Assembly: GCA_011375465.1 (NCBI GenBank)
Contig: DRZV01000073.1
Span: forward strand, 1 to 15,358
Direction of reading: 5' to 3'
Source: Neomoorella mulderi
Lineage (GTDB): Bacteria > Bacillota > DSM-521 > Neomoorellales > Neomoorellaceae
Length of the DNA: 15,358 nucleotides
Part shown: in pieces, positions 6,476-13,389 of the stretch
How positions within the stretch are numbered: position 1 is the stretch's first letter
Layout: each line of letters begins with the position of its first letter
Notes under the pieces: model-generated
Databases searched by the model: none
Told to the model about the DNA's origin: nothing
Seen by the model: the letters and a program-made list of their open reading frames with translations, nothing else
Position numbers and translations under genes: made by a program

Positions 6476-7363
6476 ATGTTCGGGTCCCTTTTACGGAAGG
6501 ACAAGGGAGTCCATTTCCTCTGCCTGGCAGGCGCCACCTTTTCCACCCTGTTAGTGGTTTCTGTCTTTATATTTATAGTCCGGGAGAGCTGGCCTGCTTG
6601 GAAAAATTACGGGTTTACATTATTGGTGGGAGAGGAGTGGAATCCCGTATCCCACCCCCCTGCCCTCGGTTTAGCCCCTATGATCGCCAGCACTCTCTGG
6701 GTGGCCATAGGGGCTACCCTTTTAGCCACACCTTTAGGGATCGGGGCAGGCGTATTTTTAGCCGAATTCGCTCCCTCATGGGTGGGCTACTTCTTGAGGC
6801 CTCTTATAAACCTTTTGACAGGGATCCCCTCGGTAATTTACGGATTTGTGGGGGCTTCCCTTTTGGTGCCCCTGGCAGAAAAATTTCTGGGTATAAACAG
6901 CGGAGAGTCCCTCTTTACCGCCTCCCTGGTCCTGGCCATCATGATTTTGCCCTACCTGGTGGGCACCCTTGAAGGGGCTTTCCGTGCCCTACCCAAAGAA
7001 TACAGGGAAGCGGCCTTGGCTTTAGGGGTGTCGCCCCAATATTTAGTATTCCGGATCTCTCTTCCTTTGAGCAGAAAGGCCCTCCTGGCCTCCCTGCTCT
7101 TTTGTCTGGGGAGGGCCGCAGGAGAAACCATGGCCGTTTTGATGTTGGCCGGTGATGTCCGCCTCTTCCCCCTTTCTTGGTTTGCAAAGGGAGAACCCCT
7201 TTCTGCCCTAATAGCTCTCGAGACGGGGACTGCGGCCAGGGGTACTGTTTACTATAACGCCCTTTTTGCTGCCGGATTGGTCTTGCTGCTTCTGGTGTTT
7301 GCCATTAACTTGGCTTTATTCTCCATGAAAAGATATTTTCGAGAAGTGGTGAAAATCGATTGA
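6476..7363 (+). CDS. pstC: Phosphate ABC transporter permease PstC
   Basis: PstC is one of the two membrane subunits that form the phosphate channel. The 295-residue protein has about six hydrophobic segments, near 14-35, 66-98, 108-132, 146-164, 201-225 and 258-283. The conserved PstC signature NLLTGIPSVIYGFVG lies at 112-126, the cytoplasmic EAA loop that docks on the ATPase is YREAALALGVSP (176-187), and GRAAGETMAVLML (212-224) follows. It begins at ATG 6476 with GAGGGCGA just upstream as ribosome site, 18 bases after pstS. Its stop overlaps the TTG start of pstA. The sequence looks intact, unlike the ATPase gene of the same operon. Confidence 0.93.
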   Translation: MFGSLLRKDKGVHFLCLAGATFSTLLVVSVFIFIVRESWPAWKNYGFTLLVGEEWNPVSHPPALGLAPMIASTLWVAIGATLLATPLGIGAGVFLAEFAPSWVGYFLRPLINLLTGIPSVIYGFVGASLLVPLAEKFLGINSGESLFTASLVLAIMILPYLVGTLEGAFRALPKEYREAALALGVSPQYLVFRISLPLSRKALLASLLFCLGRAAGETMAVLMLAGDVRLFPLSWFAKGEPLSALIALETGTAARGTVYYNALFAAGLVLLLLVFAINLALFSMKRYFREVVKID

Positions 7364-8250
7364 GGTGGTTCTGGAAAGACAGGCTCATCCTCTTTTTCTG
7401 CTGGTCTGCAGCTATCTTCCTGGGCATGGTTATAACGGTCATCGGGGTGTACCTGGGCTGGAAAGGCATAAGATGCCTTAACTGGGAATTCATATGGGAC
7501 ATGCCTAAGGGTACCCCCTTGGGGAAAGAAGGGGGCATATACCCCGCCCTGAAGGGCACCCTTTATTTGGTGTTCTTTTCTATTTTATTTTCCTTTCCCC
7601 TTGCCCTGATAACCGCTTTGCATATCTCCTGTTACGGGACGGGATCCCGGTGGGGAGAGTTTATAAACCTGGCGATCCAGACCATGTCGGGTAACCCCTC
7701 CATAGTGACCGGGCTCTTCGGCTATTCCCTTTTTGTGGTATCCTTGGGCTACGGTATATCCCTTCTGTCAGGATCATTAACCCTGGGCATTATGGTTTTT
7801 CCTGTTATGGTCATAACCTTCAGGGAAGCCCTCTTGGCAGCCAGGGAGAGATTTATGTTGGTGGCCCTTTCGCTGGGGGTTTCCCCTTGGTACCTCTTTC
7901 GCCGGGTAATTCTACCCTGGGCCTGGCCCCATATAGCTGGGGGGACCCTGTTGGCCATGGGGTATGCGGCCGGGGCCACAGCCCCCATCATGGTAACTGC
8001 AGTAGCTCTGTTTTCCCCCACCACCGGATCCCTTCGGGAGCCGGTTATGGCTCTACCCTATCACATTTCCATTCTTTTCAGCCAGCATATCTCTTTAGAA
8101 AAGGCCTCCGGCACTGCCCTTGTTTTACTCATCTTGCTATTGCTCATAAATTTGACCGCCATGTTGATTGGAGCTTTTAAAAGGGATTTGGCATGCTTGG
8201 TTTGGATCTCACCATGTGTTGAAGGACATAAATCTGACATTTCCCTCTAA
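7360..8250 (+). CDS. pstA: Phosphate ABC transporter permease PstA, aberrant C-terminus
   Basis: PstA pairs with PstC in the membrane. Hydrophobic segments occur near 8-33, 65-88, 115-135, 138-158, 192-216 and 251-272. PstA hallmarks are QTMSGNPSIVTGLFGYS (107-123), the EAA loop RFMLVALSLGVSPWYLFRR (164-182), and GYAAGATAPIMVTA (201-214). The normal family C-terminus would fall around residue 274 (INLTAMLIGAFKR). Here the frame continues for about 22 more residues that are unlike PstA, because it reads into the pstB region. The natural stop therefore seems to be missing. It starts with TTG 7360, overlapping the pstC stop, and has only a weak ribosome site. Confidence 0.88.
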   Translation: MRWFWKDRLILFFCWSAAIFLGMVITVIGVYLGWKGIRCLNWEFIWDMPKGTPLGKEGGIYPALKGTLYLVFFSILFSFPLALITALHISCYGTGSRWGEFINLAIQTMSGNPSIVTGLFGYSLFVVSLGYGISLLSGSLTLGIMVFPVMVITFREALLAARERFMLVALSLGVSPWYLFRRVILPWAWPHIAGGTLLAMGYAAGATAPIMVTAVALFSPTTGSLREPVMALPYHISILFSQHISLEKASGTALVLLILLLLINLTAMLIGAFKRDLACLVWISPCVEGHKSDISL

Positions 8251-8843
8251 GGGAATTGTTGCCATCTTGGGCCCTTCAGGATGCGGGAAAACCACCCTTC
8301 TAAGATCTTTAAACCGCACCGCCGAGTTGGAAGCCTCTTTTAGGTATCAGGGTAGCATTCTATTCAAGGGGGAGAATATTTATGCTTATCGAGATCCGGG
8401 TATTATAAGGAAAAGAACTAGGTATGGTTTTTCAAAACCCCATAGCCTTGCCTTTGAGTATTAAAGAAAACGTGCTTTTCGGCCCCCGCTACTGGGGGAT
8501 GGACAAGGTTTCTCTCCATGAGCTATGCGAAAGGATCCTGAAAAGGGTAGGTTTATGGGAAGAGGTAAAGGATAGGCTTCACCGTTCCGCTCAAGAGCTT
8601 TCCGGGGGGCAAAAGCAGAGGTTGGCTTTAGCTCGGGTTTTAGCCTTGGAGCCTGAAATTTTGCTCCTGGACGAGCCTTGTTCCAGCCTAGACCCTGATT
8701 CTACCCAGAGAATAGAAGTCCTTTTGAAGGATTTGGCCCAGGAAAAGGCTGTGATCATGGTAACCCATAACATAGATCAGGCCCACAGACTGGCCGATAG
8801 GGTGATCCTCATGCGGGAAGGGAAGGTTATAGAGAAGCCTTAA
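8168..8843 (+). pseudogene. pstB: Phosphate ABC transporter ATPase PstB, frameshifted
   Basis: PstB would hydrolyse ATP to drive PstC/PstA. All nucleotide-binding elements can be read: A-loop aromatic WFG, Walker A GPSGCGKTT (8270-8296), Q-loop MVFQNP (8424-8441), signature LSGGQKQR (8598-8621), Walker B ILLLDEP (8658-8678) and switch histidine THN (8763-8771). They lie in two frames: the first half runs to TAA 8464, the second opens after TAA 8406-8408. Dropping one A near 8417 restores IIRKRLGMVFQNP, the expected family sequence. The start is also doubtful: TTG 8168 directly follows an in-frame TGA and has no ribosome site. The product ends at GKVIEKP, about 20 residues short of typical PstB. 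It is either a decayed gene or a sequencing or assembly error; sequence alone cannot decide. Confidence 0.8.
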
Positions 8844-8870
8844 ACGCTTTAATAACAATACAATTTGCCA

Positions 8871-9003
8871 ACAGAGTAATCCACAGCCCATATCCTTGAG
8901 ATAGGGGCTTTGGGGAAAAAGGGGCGAGGAATAAAGCCCTCAGGGCTGTGGAGTATGGGGATATATCTGTGATTAACTTCAAGGAGGAAACCTGGTTTTT
9001 TTT
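8871..9003 (+). ncRNA. Candidate structured leader RNA (three-way junction plus U-run)
   Basis: The 197 bases between pstB and the cyclo-ligase gene hold no credible protein but do hold nested complementarity. CCACAGCCC (8881-8889) pairs perfectly with GGGCTGTGG (8943-8951). Inside it, TATC (8891-8894) pairs with GATA (8900-8903) across a five-base loop. GGGGCTTT (8904-8911) pairs with AAAGCCCT (8933-8940) across a 21-base loop, with one G-U pair. This makes a compact three-way junction. ACAGA (8871-8875) and TCTGT (8966-8970) can close it from outside. A -10-like TACAAT at 8859-8864 would place a transcript start near 8871, but no -35 is evident. An eight-base T-run at 8996-9003 follows a weak hairpin. 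I recognise no known riboswitch or 6S RNA consensus. Confidence 0.4.
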
Positions 9004-9026
9004 GTCTAATCTTAAAGGGAACTGAA

Positions 9027-9044
9027 ATGGGGGGCCTCTTGTGA
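9027..9044 (+). other. Possible five-codon leader ORF coupled to the cyclo-ligase start
   Basis: ATG at 9027 follows AAAGGGA (9014-9020) at six bases of spacing and encodes MGGLL. Its stop codon TGA at 9042-9044 overlaps the GTG start of the next gene at 9041. This geometry is that of a translationally coupled leader peptide. It may also reflect a miscounted G in the six-G run at 9029-9034: with one more G the ATG would be in frame with the downstream gene. Confidence 0.25.
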
Positions 9045-9598
9045 AAAACCATCTGAGGAAAAAGATGATGGCCTTACGGCGAGCCATCCCCGAACCTATA
9101 AGGCAAGAGAAGAGCCGCAAAATACGGGAGAAACTCTTCTCCCTGTCGGAATGGCAGAGGGCCCAGAGGATCATGAGCTATGTGTCCTTTGGCAGCGAGG
9201 TGGATACCCATCAGGTGATAAAGCAGGCCTTGGCCCAAGGCAAAAGGGTGGCGGTCCCCCTCTGCATACCCCAGGTAAAGGGACTCATGGCGGTGGAAAT
9301 CGAAGATTTTCCCGGAGATCTGGTTCCAGGCACCATGGGGATCCTTGAACCTAAGCCCGACAGGATCTATCCAGTAGACCCGGAAAGCCTGGATCTCATA
9401 TTGGTGCCAGGGGTGGCCTTCGATCGAAGCCGGCATCGTCTGGGATACGGGGCCGGATATTACGACCGCTTTTTGTCAGGGCTCAGGAGGCCTAAGGCCA
9501 TAGGGTTGGCCTTTCAGGAGCAGGTGGTGGAGAGGATAGCCAAAGAGGGCCACGATCGTCCTGTGGACTTGATCATAACCGACGAGGAAGTTATATGA
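9041..9598 (+). CDS. 5-formyltetrahydrofolate cyclo-ligase
   Basis: The enzyme (also called MTHFS, YgfA or YqgN) uses ATP to convert 5-formyl-tetrahydrofolate to 5,10-methenyl-tetrahydrofolate, returning a storage folate to one-carbon metabolism. The 185-residue length is typical. Landmarks are the basic N-terminal helix KNHLRKKMMALRRAI (2-16), YVSFGSEVDTH (47-57), PGTMGILEP (96-104), LDLILVPGVAFD (117-128), and the signature GYGAGYYDRFL (135-145) that binds phosphate and magnesium. GTG 9041 puts the start exactly at the conserved N-terminal helix; the six-G run at 9029-9034 is its only possible ribosome site unless it is coupled to the small upstream ORF. The stop overlaps the following ATG. 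In proteobacteria this gene often follows the 6S RNA gene, which makes the structured region in front more interesting. Confidence 0.94.
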   Translation: MKNHLRKKMMALRRAIPEPIRQEKSRKIREKLFSLSEWQRAQRIMSYVSFGSEVDTHQVIKQALAQGKRVAVPLCIPQVKGLMAVEIEDFPGDLVPGTMGILEPKPDRIYPVDPESLDLILVPGVAFDRSRHRLGYGAGYYDRFLSGLRRPKAIGLAFQEQVVERIAKEGHDRPVDLIITDEEVI

Positions 9599-11148
9599 GG
9601 AGGGTTGAGGTTTTGAAGAGGGCCTTTTGGATCCCCGCCGGGATTGTTCTTTTTTCTCTGATCCTGCTCCTATGGGGCTTTACCGCCTGGCCTGGAATCA
9701 AGGGCGTAAAGGAAAATACCCCTCCTCCGGGTTGGGTGACCCTGGAGAATCCCTACGACGGTTTTTCTCTGATCCATCCTGGGGACTGGAGCGTGGAAAT
9801 CCTCCCGGGGGTGGCTACTATTTTATGTAAACCAGGGCAGGGCAAGCTCACGGTTTGGGCCCAGCCTTTGGGGAGAAAGAGCCCGGAGGAATATGTATTT
9901 TACAGCAACAGGAGCCTGGAGAAGGGCTGGGCCACCATCCGGGTCAAGGATAAGGGGTGCTGGCGCTCCGGCGCTTTTAAAATATGGAAGTTCGACTGGT
10001 CTAGGGAACCCTTTTCTTCTGAGGATTTTCCCTGTTATCGCGAATATCATCTCTTCTGTCCGGGTAAAAATACGGTTTACACCTTCATGCTTAAGACCAA
10101 GGAAGAGAATTTCTCTGATATGGCCGCCCTTCTGGATAAGATCCTGTATACCTTCAAGCCCTCTCCCCCTGCTCCTCTGAAGTACCCCCCTCCCCCTGAG
10201 GTTAAAAGGCACATCCGCCTTCAGGGAAAGAATCTCATCCTGGAAATACCCGAGGATAAGGTCCTCTGGGGCATATTGAACCCCTCCCGCTTGGGGAGCC
10301 CCGAGTTTTTTCTGGAAAACCTGGTGAGGCTGGAAGAGGAGCTGGACTTTAAATTCCGGTTTTTGATCACCTATGCCAGCTGGGATACGGAATTCAGGGA
10401 AGAGGCCTTGAGGTCCCTGTACAGGGACGGGAGGGTGTTGATGATAGCCCTCCAGCCTTGGTGGTATGGGGATAAAGGGGACACCACCCTCCTGGAGCTC
10501 CTCCGGGGAAAATTCGACGGCCGCCTGCGGTCTTGGGCCAGGCTCTTTAAATCCCTGGAAGACCCCGTCTTCGTCCGGTTCGGCAATGAGATGAACGGGG
10601 ATTGGTCCACCTGGTGTGCCTGGTATTACGGCAAAGATGCGGATCTGTTCAAGGAGGCCTGGCATAGGGTGTATAACATCTTCCAGGAGGAAGGGGCGAG
10701 CAATGTGGTCTTCGTCTTCAACCCCCACGACAGGGCCTACCCCGACTTTAAATGGAATCACTATTTGCTCTATTACCCTGGGGATGAAGAGGTGGATTGG
10801 ATCGGCCTTACCGGGTATAACAACGGCACCAGCTATCCGGCTGACAGGTGGAGGGGTTTTGCCGAGATTTATGATCCCCTCTACCGAGAATACATGTATT
10901 ACTTTAAAGACAAACCCTTCATGATCACCGAATTTGCCTGCAACGAGGTGGGCGGCGATAAGGCCGCCTGGATTGAGGAGTGCTTCGCTCGTCTGCCCCA
11001 TTACCCCAACATAAGGATCGCCGTATGGTTCAACCAGGTGGACGGAAAATGGCTCTATCCTATCGATTCCTCTCCGGAGAGCTTCCAAGCCTTCAGGAGG
11101 GGGTTAACCTTACCGGCCTACCGTTTTTCTGGGGTTCAGTTTAAATAG
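9595..11148 (+). CDS. Membrane-anchored or secreted GH26-like glycoside hydrolase
   Basis: A 517-residue extracytoplasmic protein. Residues 8-33 form one hydrophobic signal or anchor segment without a clear cleavage site. Residues about 46-190 form a separate domain (WVTLENPYDGFSLIHPGDWSV) that recalls PsbP/DUF1795-like domains. A proline-rich linker at 189-202 follows. Residues about 222-505 are a GH26-like TIM barrel, the family of beta-mannanases and related enzymes. The probable acid/base is Glu332 in FVRFGNEMNGDW, and the probable nucleophile is Glu446 in PFMITEFACNE. VWFNQVDGKW and the DSSPESFQAFRRG end are also GH26-like. The residue before Glu332 is Asn, where classical members have His. 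ATG 9595 overlaps the previous stop; TTG 9613 is an attractive alternative, since AGGAGG at 9598-9603 stands nine bases before it. The substrate is unknown, but neighbouring genes suggest a cell-surface glycan. Confidence 0.85.
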   Translation: MRRVEVLKRAFWIPAGIVLFSLILLLWGFTAWPGIKGVKENTPPPGWVTLENPYDGFSLIHPGDWSVEILPGVATILCKPGQGKLTVWAQPLGRKSPEEYVFYSNRSLEKGWATIRVKDKGCWRSGAFKIWKFDWSREPFSSEDFPCYREYHLFCPGKNTVYTFMLKTKEENFSDMAALLDKILYTFKPSPPAPLKYPPPPEVKRHIRLQGKNLILEIPEDKVLWGILNPSRLGSPEFFLENLVRLEEELDFKFRFLITYASWDTEFREEALRSLYRDGRVLMIALQPWWYGDKGDTTLLELLRGKFDGRLRSWARLFKSLEDPVFVRFGNEMNGDWSTWCAWYYGKDADLFKEAWHRVYNIFQEEGASNVVFVFNPHDRAYPDFKWNHYLLYYPGDEEVDWIGLTGYNNGTSYPADRWRGFAEIYDPLYREYMYYFKDKPFMITEFACNEVGGDKAAWIEECFARLPHYPNIRIAVWFNQVDGKWLYPIDSSPESFQAFRRGLTLPAYRFSGVQFK

Positions 11149-11185
11149 GCAGGGGGCAGGGAATATTACCTAGGGGGGATCGGAT

Positions 11186-12433
11186 TTGGCCAAGAGGGAA
11201 TGGGCCAGAATAGCCGCGGTGATCGCCTTGCTCCTGGTGATAAACCGGGGCCTCATGTTCTTCACCGCCTTTTTGGGGAAAAACCTTTTCTGCAAGTACA
11301 TAGGCCTACCCTCCTATCGGGAGGAGGAGCTCTGGGGGAGGCTTTGCCCCAGGCTGGTGCTCCCCGAATCCCTGAGGGAGACCTCCCCCATCACCTTGGA
11401 GGATCTCCATAAGTTCGACTCCTGTTGGTATTGGGGTATAATCCAGAGGGGTTACGACCGTTACCGGATGTCAGAAGAACATCCCGCTGCCAATTGGGTG
11501 TTCTTGCCCTTCTACCCCCTCTGCGTAAAGGCCTTGAGCGCTCTTTTCCCCTTTTTGGACGGCCGCCTGGTGGGCATCATTTTTTCCAATGGGTGTTTTT
11601 ATCTGGCCCTGATTTTTCTCTATCTTTTTATAAGGGAATGGCGGCAGGAAGAAGGCGGGTTAAAGGCCCTGTGGCTGCTGATGCTATACCCGGCCTCCCT
11701 TTACTTCTCCCTGCTCTACACCGAGAGCCTTTTTCTGCTCCTCTCTGTTTTAACCTTTTACTGCACCCTCAGGGGCAGATATTTCCCCGCCCTGATCTTC
11801 GCTTCCCTTTCCAGCATCACCCGGATTCCGGGATTCCTCAATATAGCCTTTATGTTAATCTTCATGATTTACCAGGAGAGGCAAAACTTAGGCCCTAGAT
11901 TGTGGGCCAGGGCCATTGTCTATGGCTTTCTGGCTGGGTTACCCCTTCTGGCCTATTGCCTTTATTTGAAAAGCATCACCGGAGATTTTTGGGCTGTGTT
12001 CCACGAGGAGCTCAACTGGGGGCGCACCACCACTTTTCCTTTATTGACTTATATTTTATACTTAAAAGACCCCTATTTCCTTTCCCCCCACGGGGGATGG
12101 GATAACGGTCCCATCTCGTTCATCATGACCACCGCGGTCTTCGGCGGCTATCTGGGGGGGTTTTTCAGAAAAACTAAGCTGAAGAAATTGAACGGCGGGG
12201 AAGCCATCCTTTTCGCCTACGGGCTTTCCTCCCTGCTCCTCTCCCACGCCACCGCCGGTTCCGATATGACCAGCATGGTAAGGTATATGATGTCCGCTTG
12301 GCCGGTATTTCTGTACCTGGAAGATCTTGTCAGAAATAATCCCCCTTTAGAGTTTTTTTACCTGAGCCTTTTTTGGGGCCTGAACGTGATATACGTGATC
12401 GCCTTTATAAACAACTACTTCTTTGTGGTCTGA
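11186..12433 (+). CDS. PIG-V-like membrane mannosyltransferase (GT-C fold)
   Basis: The 415-residue polytopic protein has roughly ten hydrophobic segments. It matches the PIG-V/Gpi18 type of GT-C glycosyltransferase, whose eukaryotic members add the second mannose of the GPI anchor using dolichol-phosphate-mannose. Family landmarks are the extracytoplasmic acidic motif KFDSCWYWGIIQRGY (77-91, with Asp79), the FLPFYPL stretch (106-112), MLYPASLYFSLLYTESLF (166-183) and SSITRIPGFL (209-218). It starts at TTG 11186 with AGGGGGGA at 11172-11179 as ribosome site, 37 bases after the glycosidase gene. The donor is probably a polyprenyl-phosphate sugar, which the two following genes could make and flip. 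Acceptor and exact sugar cannot be read from sequence. Confidence 0.82.
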   Translation: MAKREWARIAAVIALLLVINRGLMFFTAFLGKNLFCKYIGLPSYREEELWGRLCPRLVLPESLRETSPITLEDLHKFDSCWYWGIIQRGYDRYRMSEEHPAANWVFLPFYPLCVKALSALFPFLDGRLVGIIFSNGCFYLALIFLYLFIREWRQEEGGLKALWLLMLYPASLYFSLLYTESLFLLLSVLTFYCTLRGRYFPALIFASLSSITRIPGFLNIAFMLIFMIYQERQNLGPRLWARAIVYGFLAGLPLLAYCLYLKSITGDFWAVFHEELNWGRTTTFPLLTYILYLKDPYFLSPHGGWDNGPISFIMTTAVFGGYLGGFFRKTKLKKLNGGEAILFAYGLSSLLLSHATAGSDMTSMVRYMMSAWPVFLYLEDLVRNNPPLEFFYLSLFWGLNVIYVIAFINNYFFVV

Positions 12434-12447
12434 AGGGGGAAAGGGAT

Positions 12448-13389
12448 TTGAGCCTGCCTCGATATTCGGTAGTGGTGCCCGTGTTCAACGAAGAGTTGGT
12501 CATAAGGGAGACTTATACCCGCCTCAGAAAAGTTATGGAAAGTCTAGGGGAGCCCTATGAGCTTATATTCGTCAACGACGGCAGTACCGACAGGTCCCAG
12601 GAGATAATCACCGAGATCTGCCGCCAGGATCCCAGGGTAAAGCTCATCAATTTTTCCCGCAATTTCGGCCATCAGATAGCCATAACCGCGGGGATGGACC
12701 ACGCTTCCGGCGAGGCGGTTATAGTGATAGATGCGGATCTTCAGGATCCCCCCGAAGTGATACCCTCCATGGTAGCCAAATGGAAAGAAGGCTATGAGGT
12801 GGTGTATGGTAAGAGGATAAAGCGCAAGGGAGAGGGCTTTTTTAAAAAATTCACCGCTGCCCTGTTCTACCGGCTTCTTCAGAGAATGACCAACCTGCCC
12901 ATCCCGGTAGATGTGGGGGATTTCCGCCTTTTGGACCGGAAGGTTTGCCAGGTGCTCAAGGACATCAGGGAAAAGAACCGCTACGTGCGGGGGCTGGTGA
13001 GCTGGGCGGGCTTTAAACAGGCGGCGGTGGAATATGTGAGGGACCCGAGATTTGCCGGGGAAACCAAGTACAGCTTGAAGAAGATGCTCAAGCTGGCCTG
13101 GGACGGCCTCACCTCCTTCTCCCACCTTCCCCTGGAAATTAGCCTCAAGGTAGGGGGGATCTTGGCCCTGGGAGGTATGGCCTACCTCCTGGTGGTTTTG
13201 CTTGTCCGACCTGCCCCAGCCAGCCTCTGGGGAAATGTGCTTCTTTCGGCAATGATTTTCTTGACGGGGGTCAACCTCTTCTTCCTGGGTTTGCTGGGTA
13301 TTTACGTGGCCCGTATTTACGACGAGGCCCGCAATAGGCCCCTTTATATCATTGCCAGTCGGGTGGGATTTGATGAAAATAGAACTTAA
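12448..13389 (+). CDS. DPM1/GtrB-like polyprenyl-phosphate glycosyltransferase (GT2)
   Basis: This 313-residue enzyme has an N-terminal cytoplasmic GT2 domain and two C-terminal membrane segments (about 232-252 and 262-286). This is the layout of GtrB/YkcC-type transferases that move a sugar from a nucleotide donor onto undecaprenyl phosphate. Catalytic and binding motifs are VVVPVFNEE (8-16), FVNDGSTDRS (41-50), NFSRNFGHQIAIT (68-80), DADLQDPPE (95-103, with the metal-binding aspartates) and RFAGETKYSL (201-210). TTG 12448 is the first start after the previous stop, with GGGGGA at 12435-12440 as ribosome site. The 3' end overlaps the GtrA gene by 17 bases, strengthening a joint role. The sugar (mannose or glucose) is not certain. 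Confidence 0.92.
   Translation: MSLPRYSVVVPVFNEELVIRETYTRLRKVMESLGEPYELIFVNDGSTDRSQEIITEICRQDPRVKLINFSRNFGHQIAITAGMDHASGEAVIVIDADLQDPPEVIPSMVAKWKEGYEVVYGKRIKRKGEGFFKKFTAALFYRLLQRMTNLPIPVDVGDFRLLDRKVCQVLKDIREKNRYVRGLVSWAGFKQAAVEYVRDPRFAGETKYSLKKMLKLAWDGLTSFSHLPLEISLKVGGILALGGMAYLLVVLLVRPAPASLWGNVLLSAMIFLTGVNLFFLGLLGIYVARIYDEARNRPLYIIASRVGFDENRT

Noticed and set aside
8409..8426. Programmed +1 frameshift in pstB
   Set aside because: No stop codon or known slippery sequence stands at the shift point, and AGG codons are common in this genome, so hungry-codon slippage is unlikely.
8820..9010. 6S RNA upstream of the cyclo-ligase gene
   Set aside because: Location fits the proteobacterial arrangement, and GAGAAGCCTTAAA near 8832 resembles a stretch I recall from Escherichia coli 6S, but that stretch is the end of pstB. 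The visible helices form a short three-way junction rather than a long hairpin with a central bubble. It is kept only as an unknown structured RNA.
9823..11088. 421-codon open frame on the minus strand
   Set aside because: It lies wholly antisense to the GH26-like gene, has no recognisable domain, and its composition is what the complement of a GC-rich coding frame produces. The + strand protein has clear catalytic motifs.
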